A DNA stretch of 64,000 bases. Source: Pempheris klunzingeri. Lineage: Eukaryota; Chordata; Actinopteri; Acropomatiformes; Pempheridae. Location: NCBI RefSeq assembly GCF_042242105.1, contig NC_092026.1, positions 16,852,691 through 16,916,690 on the forward strand. The letters are read 5' to 3'. Positions 1 to 12,600 of this stretch are shown one piece after another. Under the pieces are notes generated by a model, which did no database searches, was not told where the DNA came from, and saw only the letters and a list, made by a program, of their open reading frames with translations. Position numbers and translations under genes: made by a program. Positions within the stretch are counted from its first letter, which is position 1. Every line of letters starts with the position of its first letter.

Positions 1-570
1 CAGCTGAAACATGGGAGGGGAAGGGGAAAGCTTTCAAAATGGAGACTCCTAGGCCAATCAGGTGACGGGATCCAGGGCAGGGCAAAAAGGAGAAGGGAGG
101 AGGGTGCAGCTTCCAACTTGTCACTATTAATAAAAGCTCAGTGTCTGATTTAGGCCCCGCTCCGTAGTCCTGGAATGAGAGGAGATTTGCAATCAGAGCA
201 GAGTACGCTCTGAACTGTCGCTATGTGTGACTGATGAAGTCACCCAGCCAGCTAAGTTATTTCTGATCAGTGGTTCTGCCAGCCTGGGTCAACAAAACCA
301 ACACTAATGCCGTTTAATCACACTGTCAAGGTCTCACCTATTGTTGTGATTCAGTGCGGCCCACACCAGCGTGGCCACTTAGGAGAACTGTAATGAGGGC
401 ATATAACACTTTGTTCCCAGTTATTCCGACAGCATCCGCAGCTCAGCATGCAAATAACCAAGTGTAAACGCTTCCCAGCCCCAGCCTGCTCCATTTTTAT
501 TACAGAACATCGATTTGCATATCCACTCATTCACCCTCCGCTCTCCCACCTCCTCCTGTTGTTTTGACAG
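1..570 (+). promoter_or_regulatory. ctdspl intron 1 (3' end) with two octamer motifs
   Basis: This stretch precedes the first visible ctdspl coding exon and is read as the end of its long first intron; exon 1 of vertebrate CTDSPL lies far upstream. No coding exon is seen. Two perfect POU/octamer motifs occur: ATGCAAAT at 448-455 and its reverse complement ATTTGCAT at 513-520, followed by the acceptor ending at 570. An enhancer role is inference from the motifs alone. Confidence 0.4.
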
Positions 571-3500
571 CGTCCCAGTCTAACAGCAGCCTAAAGAAGC
601 AGAGGAGCCGGAGCATCTTCAGCACATTCTTCTGCTGCTTCCGCAACTACAATGTGGAACCGCCAGCCACCACCACCAACACCAGCTCCCTGCCTCCACC
701 TGTTGAGGAGAACGGATCGCCTCCCAAGGTGGGCTGCTGCTCCACTAAACTCCAACCAATTGTTTTTTCCCCTTCATCCTCGTGGACCCTTTTTTTTTTT
801 GTCTCCTGTTTTTGTTCTCCTTCCTACCCCTCACCCTGTTTTTGTATGTGTGTGTGTCTATCTCTCTTGTGTTGTAGTGTGACCAGGTCGAGGTCATCCC
901 TGTCCCTAGTGTATGTATCGCCTTTTTTTCTTTTCCTCTGCATGCAGGCTGAGTGGGCTGGTGCTGGCACATCCTGTCTGTGTGGGCTCCACTGCTCCTC
1001 AGAGAGCTTTTGCTCTGCTACCGTTCTGCGGTTCATTTTCAGCCCATCGTAGAGCTGGCTGTGTGGAAGGTGTATAAGCACCTATGGGTTTATATGGTGC
1101 CTCAGTGCCTGATCTGCATGAGTGACACTTTGTGGTTTGTATGCTTTCAGAAATCCGGTGACACTAACTGTCTAACATGTTCAGTTTAAAACCGTTTCTG
1201 TTTATCGCCTCAGGTGCTTCCATGCAAGAAGTAAATCCATTTATTGTTCTACTTATCCATGCAGTTCAATAATATTAGAGTTCAGCTTCTCAGTAGCTCC
1301 TAGTGTTCAGGTTTGTTTCCTCAACTAATTCATCCCATCACTCTCAGAAGGAACTACATGTGATGTGGTTATCAGGTGGTCTGGCCAACAAACTGGTCAG
1401 ATCACCCATCAGTGACTGTATGACGGTCAACTCTTAAGGTCCATCAGAACTGATTTTGAACAGATTTTTATTTTTTTTTTACTGCACTAATCCTGCTCTG
1501 AGCCGTAGATCCAAGATCCCTTCATCCTACGTTTATGGGTGTTCTACAGCAGCTAACTTTTGCATGGCGTGTGAGAAGTTATATTTCATATCCACAGATT
1601 TGACAGAAATCTGAGGGGCTCAAAGACAGCATTACTCTCTGATTGGGTGGCTGTAAACAGGGGAATTCCCTGAAGAAACCTATGTGGTGTCATTTGAAGT
1701 GATGGGTCCATTAAACGCAGTTCAGACATGGCTTTATCTCCGCTGCATTGTTACCCATGGAGACGCTCTTCCTAACATGGTGTTGGCTTTTCTGCTCAGC
1801 CTTACACTTCAATTTATGCAAAGTACATGTCTCTCCCCCCCCCCCCCCCCCCCTACCTGCATCTGACATTATGTGCCTTGTCCCCCCCCCATTCAGCCAC
1901 CAGCCAAATACCTCCTACCAGAGATGATAATATCTGACTATGGCAAAAAATGTGTGGTGATTGACTTGGATGAAACGCTCGTCCACAGCTCATTCAAGGT
2001 AAGAAGAGGCTTAAACTCAAACTGTGGTCTTCTATGTTAGATAGATGGAGACACCAGCTGGCTTGACCATCAAAATCTTAACTTTCATTTCCCTGAAAAC
2101 ACAAGTGCATTTTACTTGAGTACTGACCTACATCACTGTAAAGCATACTGTGTATAAATACTGTGCTATGTGAGTAATACATGTTGTATATCTGACAATA
2201 TCTTTGTTGTTATATCCAAAACTCAGCCAATAACCAGCAGAAAGCTGTGTTAAATCCATTAGATAACTGAGCAAACAAAGCCAGGAGAGCAGGTGGTGGA
2301 TGATGAGCTGTAGTAAGGACAGGGGCAATATTACACTCCTGAATGTGCATTTAGAATAAAAGCTGGATGGTAATGGGAAAGTTTGAAGACCAGCTGCTGT
2401 TAATACAGTTTCTCCTTAAGCCTGAACAAACCTGGTCACATATAGAGTTGTCTGAAGTTCAGTGGTAGTAACCTGCGGTGGCTGTCGACCTCATTCTGCT
2501 CCTCTCCCTGTTTATGCTTAGTCCTTTTTCTTAACCTCAACAGGTCCCCTCTCTGTCCAGCTCCTGTCTGAGGACAAACACCTCACTGCCCATTCAGTCA
2601 GGTTACTAGAGAGGACAACGAGGAGGGATTAGTTCTGGCAAAAAAGGGACTAGAGAGATTATTTTCCTCTTCCAGCCAGAGATTTAACAATCTGTGAATT
2701 GGAAAGTTTTTGTGTCCCTAGGAGGACCTCTGCTGATCAGTTGTGGTACTACACCAACAATTTGACTTTCACTGATGTGCTGTTGTTTCTTCTTGCAGCC
2801 CATCAGCAACGCTGATTTTATTGTTCCAGTGGAGATTGATGGTACCGTTCATCAGGTATTGTACACACACACATTAAGAGGACATTTTCAGTGAAGTATA
2901 CCTTTTTATTAGGGACAGTCTCATTTCTGTGGAAAAACCTGGAGAGAATAGAATGGCTGTGATCCAGTTCAAGTAATCCAGGATAGGCTGTGTATATCCT
3001 GGTTGGCCTATTCATGATTACTTGCACTGGGTGGCAGCCGCTGGGCGAAGAGAGGAAGACGTCTGAACCGTGAGTGAGGAAGAGAAGTGCTCGTGTAAAT
3101 ACCACCACACTGTTAGAAAACCCACGGTGAAGGTTGGAGTAAATCCTGGTCATCTCAAATTTCATAGTCGAGCGTTCGTTCCGCCATGTATGTTGTTTTT
3201 CTCTAACGTGGCTGAAACCCTTCGCTGTGCCTTGCAGGTGTATGTGCTGAAACGACCCCACGTGGACGAGTTTCTTCAGAAGATGGGAGAGCTGTTTGAA
3301 TGTGTGCTCTTTACAGCCAGTCTTGCCAAGGTGCGTTCAGACCCAGCCGTGTTTTCTTTTCTGACATGTGTTTTGGTTACAAGCCAGCGATGGCCATAGA
3401 ACAACATCTCCTGTTTCCTTGTTCTACTCAGTATTTTTCAACTGCTCTTGCTGTCTGAATTTTCACACTTCCTCTGCTCCACTCTCCATCTGTGTCTTTT

Positions 3501-4809
3501 GCATCTTAGCCAATAATTCTCGGGTAAGTTCAATGAACGAGACAGAAGTAACCATTTTAAGGGCCTGCTGTTTCTGTAGTAACACATGTTCGAGTTAAAA
3601 GCTAGGTGTCAGTGGTGCTTGTTGTGTCATAGAGTAGTATTTCCCCAGTCGGGTAAACACAATTGTGAAGGATGACCCGCCTTGCTTCCTTGTGCAATAT
3701 TAGTGTAGCATTTGCAAGCTGCTTGCAACTTTCTAGTTGAGACACGCAGCCACAAAGATTTACGTCACTGCAATGCAGTTTCATTTAGTATGTGCGTTTT
3801 TCGTAGTTGCACAGCAGTGTAAATTCAGGGTGTGTGTAATGTTTGTTTTTTAGAGCAGTTTAACGTTTTTCTGTGTTTGTTTGGCTTGTACAGTATGCAG
3901 ACCCTGTGGCAGACCTGCTGGACCAGTGGGGTGTGTTTCGAGCGCGACTCTTTAGAGAATCCTGCGTTTTTCACAGAGGGAACTATGTCAAAGACCTCAG
4001 CCGGCTGGGACGAGAGCTCAGCAACGTCATCATTGTCGACAATTCTCCGGCCTCTTACATCTTTCACCCAGAAAATGCTGTGAGTCCCCAAACCACAAAC
4101 GCATTTAGCCAGGTTTCCATCCAAAGTAACAGGAACTTTTAAGGGAGGATTTTTTTTTTAAAGAAACTAGGAGGGAGAGAAAGAGAGATGGAGGGAGATT
4201 TGGCGTTAATGAGAGCGAAGTAGCACATGACACAAACAAACAAATGTCCACACCTCCTCACAGTGTGAGCTCTGTGCTCTTGTGTGTGTGTGTGTGTGAG
4301 ACTCAGACCTGCAGAGGAAAGACATGGACACAGCCATGTAACCTGGCTGCTATGTTTTAATACCAAAGGTACCAAATAAAGGCTGCGAGTACCAATCAGA
4401 AATGTTCAGTGCTGCAAGCCACACCCCCAAAGTTTCTGTACTTTTGAAAAGTACCAACTCCCAAGCTTTTTGGGGGGTAAAGCAACGTCCCTGGAACTTT
4501 AATGTCGACCCTGGTCCCTGCTTTGGAAAGGTACAGAGTTCCTCCATAAGTTCCTAGTTCCCATAGTGGAAACGTGGCTTTAGTCACAGCCAAAAGCTGC
4601 GTCTGTTATATAACTGTTTATCTTGGTGATAAAATCTGGTCTTAAATAAAAGCTAACAGCAGGTGGTTTTCTCGTCCTCCAAGGTCCCAGTCCAGTCCTG
4701 GTTTGACGATATGAATGACACAGAGCTCCTGGACCTGCTGCCTTTCTTTGAGGGACTCAGCAAAGAGGAAGAGGTTTACGGAGTCCTGCAGAATCTGAGA
4801 GGCAGGTAG
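571..4809 (+). CDS. ctdspl: CTD small phosphatase-like protein (5' end outside window)
   Basis: CTDSPL is a HAD-superfamily phosphatase that removes phosphate from Ser5 of the RNA polymerase II C-terminal repeat and acts with REST to silence neuronal genes. Visible coding exons are 571-728, 1897-1998, 2799-2855, 3238-3330, 3894-4079 and 4684-4809 (TAG); every junction has AG/GT ends and the frame stays open, giving about 239 codons. The first exon holds the Cys-rich membrane-proximal segment [17 protein letters not shown]. The second carries the catalytic DLDET motif (DxDxT) in [14 protein letters not shown]. Later exons carry the conserved [17 protein letters not shown] and [18 protein letters not shown] blocks. 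The N-terminal exon is absent, as expected for its long intron 1. The match to CTDSPL is closer than to CTDSP1/2 because of the PPAKYLLPE and [13 protein letters not shown] segments and the plcd1 neighbour. An a/b teleost duplicate cannot be told apart here. Confidence 0.93.
2955..3041 (+). ncRNA. mir26a: pre-miR-26a hairpin in ctdspl intron
   Basis: The exact 22-nt miR-26a sequence, starting TTCAAGTAATCC, is at 2968-2989. A complementary 3p arm, starting CCTATTCATGATTACTTG, is at 3007-3028 with a 17-nt loop between. Flanks pair further (GATCCAG against CTGGGTGG), so a full stem forms. The internal ATCC rather than ATTC marks miR-26a, not miR-26b. It lies on the sense strand in the intron between the exons ending 2855 and starting 3238. 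miR-26 family members sit in introns of CTDSP genes in all vertebrates and are co-transcribed with them. The mature sequence is visible directly; processing is inferred. Confidence 0.97.
4108..4578. mobile_element. 471-bp MITE with terminal inverted repeats and TTTA duplication
   Basis: The element lies in the last ctdspl intron. Its left end GCCAGGTTTCCA and the reverse complement of its right end GCCACGTTTCCA match at 11 of 12 positions. It is flanked on both sides by TTTA (4104-4107 and 4579-4582), a target-site duplication. It has no coding capacity and contains a short GT microsatellite (about 4279-4298). It is a non-autonomous DNA transposon of a type common in fish introns; the superfamily is not assigned. 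Confidence 0.75.
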
Positions 4810-7800
4810 CAGGACAGAGCACGGCGCCGCCCGCGCTCTCCATCCACCTCGCTGTCAATCTCTGCCCCCTTTCTACAACCACATCTCTCAGACTCAGGCA
4901 GACCCTCCCACACGCGCCCCTCTTGTCTCTGCCCCAAGGGGACGCCTTGCAGTGTCACTGTGGAACCCTTCATGTATCCCCGTCTCTGCTCCCGTCTTCT
5001 GGTGACTGGCTGCCTTCTGAGTGCCATCAGAAAAGAGAAAAGACACTAAACACTAAATATCCCAGGAGCACTGTGTTTCACAAAAACCACACCAGAATGT
5101 GTACAGGGCGTCCTAAGTTGATAATATTGGGGACAAAATGCTAAGAGGAATGAACTCTGGTCTTTATTTTCAAACCAACAAAGTTTTACTATTCGGTGAA
5201 GTGCTTGTTTTAAAACCAAAAAAAAAAAAAAAACAACAACTTTTTCTCTGAAAACTTCTTTTGTGGTACCACACAAAAGTCTGAAAAGATTTTGTCCTCG
5301 TATTGTTGCTATGCAGGCAGTTTGTGGTAGTAGGAAGGACTGTGATTCTCTTTTCTTACTGAATGAAGTGCCTTGTGTGAATGTTGTTTATATGGGGAGG
5401 TATTTTGTACATGGCATATTTCCAGAGTACTTCAGTCTTTCACTCACAATTTGCTTTAAAGTGGACACACAAGTATCTTGATCTACAAGTCTAAGTTTTT
5501 TCGATCAGACGCTGGGTAAATGTCTCCATAGTATTCTTTTTTCCCCCAGTATGCTTGTGCCATTTATATAGATGTGACTTTGTTTCTTTCTGCTTTCATT
5601 ATACGTAGAAATAGTTAACTTTGTTTTAGGCAAAGGAGTACGTTTGCAATTGTGAACCTCACGCCCCACCTGCAAGCACAGTAGTTCTTTGCGTTTGATA
5701 GTTTGATCTGAAAGCTCAGATGAAATTGTGCCATTTATTTTCTGTCTCTCTTACATTACCCCCCCATCTCATTTTATTATTTGCCAAATAAGGAAATTAT
5801 TTTTTAACAGGCATCATATCTTTAACAGGGGTTCAGCTGTAACTGTTAAACCATTAGTAGTAAGTATAGCATTATAGGTTTTATTCTTCTGACAAATAGT
5901 TGTCGATTACATTGGTATGTTTTAATGTTATAAGCTCCTTGTTTATGTCGTGCTCATCATTCAGCTAGCTTTTGGCCCTTTTTCTGGCACACATAAGTGG
6001 TGCAGTTTCACCCATAGGGGATGATCTTTCTCCAGAATTGTACACGGTTGCAAAGGTATCCCTTTTTGTTTCAAATGGTCGGGGATCTTACAGTAGGGTC
6101 GAGTGCCATGTTTTTCTTTTCTCATGAGGTTAGTGTCTTTAGGAAATCTAGTTTAGTGTCGGATCGAGTCTGGACCGCGTTAAAATCGCACCCTTCTCTC
6201 CTGGTTTACACGTGGCGATGGCCCAGTCCCAGTGGGTGCAAAGCCAGTGGAGACTGTGTGTGGCGTTTTCCTTCCCAGACTCTTTTTAACTGCTCTTCAC
6301 CTCAGTGCCTACGTTTTGAGAGGAGCCACGCAAACCGAATGCTGCAACATTAGCAACCATGGCAATAACCTTTTTTGAGGGGGGAGTTTCCATCCCAGAT
6401 GCTAGGTTTGGGTGTCTAGAGCACTTGACATGGCCAGCCAGTAGAGGTGATCCACAGTAAAGGCTGGCCTGTTTATCACGCTGACTATTTGGTGTTCATC
6501 AGAGAACCTTCAAACATGCATTGCTCACATTATTTAATCAGGAAACCGGACTCACATGTGTAATGTAGTCATTGTAGAATACAATTGAAATTATTAAAAT
6601 GTCACAATACATTTTCAAAATGAAAATACTGAAACAGCTCGAATGTTGCTCTGCCTTTTTTCAGCAGCAGCCAAACAACCCCGTATAGGGAACATTAACA
6701 TTGCCATAGTTACCAGCTTTTGTTGTGGAAGAAAGTTAAACAAAAAAAAAAAAAGGACGCCTTCCAAACCTACAGATGGGTGCTCAGTCCTGGCTCATCC
6801 GGACTGCCCCTGTATGTTAGGGGCCAGCTCTAAGTGGAACACTACCAGGGCACTGAAACAGGACTGTGAGGAACCTCATCATGGCATTGATGCCTTACTG
6901 CCTGTGGAGGCACAAAGCAATGTTTCTTCATTAATTCCAAGGTTACAGCTACACGTTTTAGCATCGTCTCGTTTGTGTCTTCTGATGGAGTGTGACGACG
7001 GCTCAGCCATGTGTGGTCAGGTGAATTAACATCGTCAAACAATAGAATAAGCAATGAAGCACCCAGAAGCTCTGGTGCCATCAAGGGATTGTATGCTCCC
7101 TACAAACCTCATTTGCTTTATAGCTTGGTGAATGGGTCACGATGTTACATTAAAGACGTCTACACTACTTCATAATTTCCAACTGAATTTTTTTCAAGCT
7201 GAAAGGCTGTCGCTCCTTCAGGCGTAATGAGATGTTTTCTTTCTTTTGCGTAAGCATTTGTGTTGGTGGCGAGTGTGGAGCTCATGATGGTTTCAGTGCA
7301 ATGTCCTTTTTTATAAGAAGCTTTTGGTCGACTCTTCTCAACCTCTCAATGATTACTATTCTCTGAAAATGTTGTTTGTATCATTGTGATATTTTTCTAC
7401 CTACCTTTTGTCAGTATTTGGTTTGAAAAGTTGCATATTACCCATTGTTTCCACCTCTTCCTTTTTGAGATCTGTAATGTCCCTCTCTCTTGCCTTTGGT
7501 AAGAAGTCTCAGTCAGGTCTCGTCTATCTTATCAGGGGACGTGCGTGCGTGTGTGTGTGTGTGCACGTGCGTGTGTGTGTGCATGCACAGGCATCCTGTT
7601 TGTGCTTCCTGACAGTGTTTTGTCATGTATCACCTCACTCATAATCACATATTGATCATTTTGTATTGATTTAACACCAAAGTTCTACATCACTTGGGTT
7701 CAAGTCACTTTTCTTTTTTGATCAGGTTATTCACTTTTTTTTTTTTTTTTTTTTTTTAAAACACTTGTTGGTTCTTGTTGGCTTACTTTGAGTGTTGGCA

Positions 7801-8100
7801 GCGTGTTGTCATCCTGAGCATCAGTTTTTTTCTTTCTTTCCATAATAAAAGGCTTCATTGAAACTATGTTATGTCTATTTTTCTTTATTCGATTGTCTGA
7901 TTTGGTTCATGAATCAAGACCAAAGATCCTCACTTCAGATTCCATCGTCTGTCTGTACCCGATACACTCCTAACTCCAAAAGTCATGAGAGAGAAAGTTA
8001 CAGTGTTCTGTTAGTATATTTACAGTGAAGTTTTCCATTTATTTTGCCATTAATTTCCCTTCAGACGTGTCACAATAAAGCACATTTTTATGGATGAATG
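4810..8100 (+). other. ctdspl: ctdspl 3' UTR
   Basis: The AT-rich stretch after the ctdspl stop has no coding exon and ends with two canonical AATAAA signals at 7844-7849 and 8074-8079, so transcripts may end near 7870 or 8100. It includes a GT/GC-rich microsatellite at 7540-7582 and a T run near 7735-7757. A long 3' UTR is normal for CTDSPL. Only a 6-mer match to the miR-26 seed (ACTTGA, 6423-6428) was seen. Confidence 0.75.
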
Positions 8101-9610
8101 TGGCTTGTCTTCTGTCAGCAGACTAACTGTAACCAACTCAAACACATAACTGACAAAGCTTTTACTTTGGTGTGGTGAACATGTTCGAATATATAGCTGC
8201 ATATTTCCACATTCAGCAGATATGAAACATTAGCATTCGTTTGGAGTTGTGCTTCTGACCCCCTGGGGGAGGAAGTTGACTATTCATTCTACTTTTAACT
8301 CTTTTTTTCTTCCTCATTTACTGTTGAGAAATATCTGGTAGTTCTGAGCAGGGACTGCACAGTGGGGGGGTTACAGCTATTTTGCTGAAAAGTTGCGGAT
8401 TGTAAAACCAAAACAAGGTGTTGAAACAGGCTAAAGAGATGTGCAGAGCTGAGGGATACTTCAGAGTGGGTGATAATTAACAGTGGGATAGTCACTAGGA
8501 GCAACCCCTTTCACAAACAGGAGGTCACGTAATCTATTGTTTATATCAAGTAATGATTTTAGCGATTTCATTACATAAAACATTAGTCAAAGGCTTTCAT
8601 GCCTTTCAGCAGTAAGCTAACCCATGAGCTGTGCTCTACCTCCCTGACTTCCTTTTGGCTGTTGGACTGACGCTCTGTGTGCTAAGGGTGTGTCCATCCA
8701 AAGGTCACTAGGTAATGATTTTACTCTGCAGAGAGGCTGAAGTGGCTCTGCCACAAACAAGTCTCCTTCCTTCTGTTTGCTTAGAAGAAAGTGGTTCAAA
8801 AAGGTACCGACTGTAGGCTACTATTGTAATGGAGAACAGTCAGGTCATTAAGTACTCTACAGTTGTATTGCTCCACTGGGTAGCCAGAGGATTATTAATT
8901 AGGTTCATAAGGTTTCTCCATGCGAGTCCCTCAGATGAGTTCATAGTGCTGAAAATAAAAAAATGGGTTGAGCCAGGCATTCATGTTTGAAACTTTTATC
9001 TTCATCCTCATTTACAAAAAGATAAAGTAGCTGTGAGGACATCACATGAAAATCATCATACTTGACTAAAATTACTGATGAAGACGAAGCACAATGTTTT
9101 CATGTTGGCTTATGCATCCTCAGAATTCAGAAAATGGTAATATGAACAAAAAGATTTAAATAGACATTAACATTAACTGGCCACAAATGAGGGACACAAG
9201 CCGTCTTTAAAAGTCCAATGCCATCGCAAACTGAACATGGTTTATCACTAGTGCAACTCATACAAACCAGTTAAAGCAGTTTGTATACTAGTCCCTGTAA
9301 TATGACCCATTATGGAGCATTAGAAACCAAGTGTGTATGTACAGTATTTGCATGCATGCACCCACCCCTCAGAATAACTCATTTCCAGTTGCAGATGGAG
9401 GTCTTTGGTTGAAACTGACAGGACTGTCCCCTGGTGAAGAATGTTTAACAGCAACTGCTCAAACTACAGGAATTAAGCAAATAAGTTAATCATGAGCTAA
9501 AACTAGAGAGCCAAAAAAAGTATATAAAATCCAATTAAAAACCAGCTAAAACATGGCTGTGTAATAGAGGTCCTTATGTCCTGCAGAGGCATGTGCCAGT
9601 CGGTGACGTC
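8101..9610. other. convergent spacer and plcd1 3' UTR
   Basis: This is the tail-to-tail interval between ctdspl (+) and plcd1 (-). Part of it must be the plcd1 3' UTR. No exon of the villin-like gene that separates these genes in human was recognised, and no repeat stands out. Confidence 0.5.
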
Positions 9611-12600
9611 TTACTCAGCATCGAGGACCATGATGTGTACAAAGAGTCCAGCTGAGGGGAGAACATCCCCATTCTTACTGAGCAGAGGCACATGTCTGTA
9701 TCCTGTGTGGGAGCAGAAAGTGGTTTTAGTCAGAGATCAGAAACAGGAGAATATGAGGAGCTCTTTGTGCAGAGTGTGAATTGACTTCTCTGTGCTCAAA
9801 GGGAGAGGGGATAGTTCCTGTCTGTTCATTCATGAAACTATCAGTGGTTTTCTGTCAGTGGATTACAGTGAGGATAAAAATGGACCTGAGAAACTGCAAT
9901 TATCCACCGCCGGTGGCTGAACGTACCCATTTTTAGGCTGTGGAATGGCAGCGTGTACTGTCCAACAAACTCATTATCAGACGTGGCGTCGTAGTCTTCA
10001 ATGGCGAAGCGCACTAGCGCTAACTCAGGCACGTACACGTCGAACTGGAAGTTCTCATTCCACATTGGGTTGAAGCCTTAAACAGAAAAGAAGAAACATG
10101 CCATCTCTAACTTCATGCTAAGCAACATTAATTTCTGGCATCCAGCGCATTCCAGGAGTTATTTAGTAATCATTTAACCTGCCTCGTCTACCTGTGCTTC
10201 AGAGGCTTCCTGCATTTCCCAGAACGCACTTCCCAAAACCTGACAGAGGGCGTGAGTGCACTGGTCGTATGCAGCTGTGTGTTTGATGTGTTAAAGACAG
10301 ACACGGGGCAGGCGGAACAGGAGGTTTTCCTGTTAAACAACAGGTTTACAGTCTTGAAGCTAACTCTAAATGCTACGTGTGTTGTGGTCTCGTTGCATTC
10401 TGGTCTTGTGAGGCAACTACAGGTAGAGACATGTTCTATCACAGCTCTACGTGGTGCTGGAGTCGCACCAAATACGGGTGTGAAATGCTGCACTGGCTGT
10501 GTACAGGCTAATAATCTGCTGGAATTAGGAAAATATATTTAGAAAGTATAAAAGAAGTACAAAAACACAAGTGTGCTTTTTGTAAACTCAACCAGAAACT
10601 AAACCTAACTATGAAGTGTTTAAAAAGGATTGTTACCATTGTTTTCAACAGGACCGGTCTCTTTCTCAGCGACATCAGCCGGCACTCCAAACACCTGCAC
10701 CTTAACCAGCGGGTCCACAATGGAGGATTTCTTCTTGTTCACTTTGGGGAGCTGCTGGGCTGAAATGACCTGATGACGGCAGGTGGAGACACGTCATGTG
10801 ACAACATAAAACGATCCTTCACAATCTGGAGGGCAGCAAACTACAGTAAACGCTTGAATCTAATTTCTGTGTGTGTGTGTGTGTGTGTGTGTGAGAAAGT
10901 GTCACCATGATGTGGAGCGTCTTGTGTTTGAGCCAGTCTCCTCGGGTCAGGGTGATGGGGTCGAACTCTGTGGCTGCGTCCCTCATGTAGGCCGGCTTCA
11001 GGATGTAGCCGCTCTTTCCGTTGACCACGAACCTGCCCTGGTTAACGTCCATTTCTGGGCAGGTTGTCTGGAAGTTTAAAGCCACTGAAAAGGAGAGTAA
11101 CAAGATGATTTAGAGACGCCGACGTCGAAGGAGCGACTGTGTGCACATGTGAGAGTTTGTATTTCCCTCCTTGCGTAAGTATTGTGTACCGATTTGGCAG
11201 CCAGCGTTCCACAGGGGCACTGGGTCGTAGTTGGAGGAGTCGGCCCTGGAGCCTGCTGGATAGATGCGGCTCAGCTTGTCCACATTATGATGGATGTAGG
11301 AATTAGCTGCAGAGAAGAAATGGAGACTGGGAAATAGAGTCATCTAGCCATTATAACGATAATCACGCGACGCCTGATTCGATCTTTTCAGGGAAGAAAA
11401 TGTTGCTTTTACTTCTGGCAGGAATTTCCAAACCAAAAAAAAAAAAAAAAGTTAAAAAATCTGAAATGCAGGCACTCTAAACAATTGTTGTTTTCCAGGT
11501 CAGCCCTATTTCTGAACTTAATAAGTAAGTAAGTTTTTGTCCAGAGACATATTTACAGGAATTGTAGGAAGCACCAATAAGTAATTTATAAAATATTGTT
11601 TCTGATAACTTCTTAAGGTCTTCACACTAAAACACTTGCTCACCCAACTCCTCTGCCAGCGTCATGGCCTTTCCCTCCTTGAAGGACGACATCTCGTAGA
11701 AGCTCAGGTTCTTTCTTGCGTCCTCAAAGCCGTGGAAGTGGACGCTCTTGCAGTAGATCACCATGTCAGACAGCTCCTTGGCCAGTTTCAGCTTCTTTTT
11801 CTTCTGCACATTCAATGGAGAGTAAATTTAAGCACAGAAGAAATATCCGCTAATGCTAAAAATGTGTTAACATAAATGATTTAGTCGTGCTCCCTAGATG
11901 CGAGCCCCACCTTGCATTTCTCTTCCTCCTTCTGTTCGTCCTCATCTTCGTCGTTTGACTCTTCCTCCTCCGTCACGTCTGTGTCATTATCTGCTGCCGC
12001 CTCAGGAGCGAAGACGGCCTCCAGTTTGTTTAACCTCTTCCCTTTGATCAGGAACTTGCCCTTTAGCTCCTGGAGGTATGTGCACACACAAACACACATG
12101 AACAGTGTAGCCCCCTCAGTCATATCAATATAAAATCCACGTATAAACAAGAGCGGACGCAAACCTCAGGAGACGGGAAGTTTGGGGGCATGCCCTCCCC
12201 CAGGGGGGAAGTGACGAGTGCGCTGCCCAGGATGGAGCTCATGTGTTGGGCCATGACTTCCTGCTGCTCCACACTGCAGTGGTTCTCCAAGGAGAGGATG
12301 ACCGGGTAATCCGACGTCTGGGGACGACCAGACAGACAACTTACACACAGTGCTGATGGACGTGTTGGGACACCTGACGTTACCGGGTACCAACCACACC
12401 TTAAAAGCATACTCCTTGATGGCTTCGATCACGTCTTTGAAGAGGATCCTCGAGGTGAGTGTGTAGCCATGGTAGATCTCTGGCTCATTGTCTGATCCGT
12501 CCCAGCAGTCCAGCTCCACACAGCGGCAGCCCTTCAGCAGAGCCCTGACAGAGTTGCGACCGGTGTTAGTGACCGAATGCTGGGGCGAAAAGAAGCCTCC

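Noticed and set aside
6423-6428. miR-26 seed match in the ctdspl 3' UTR (autoregulatory loop)
   Set aside because: Only a 6-mer ACTTGA without the flanking bases of a 7- or 8-mer was found, so the sequence does not support direct targeting of the host transcript.
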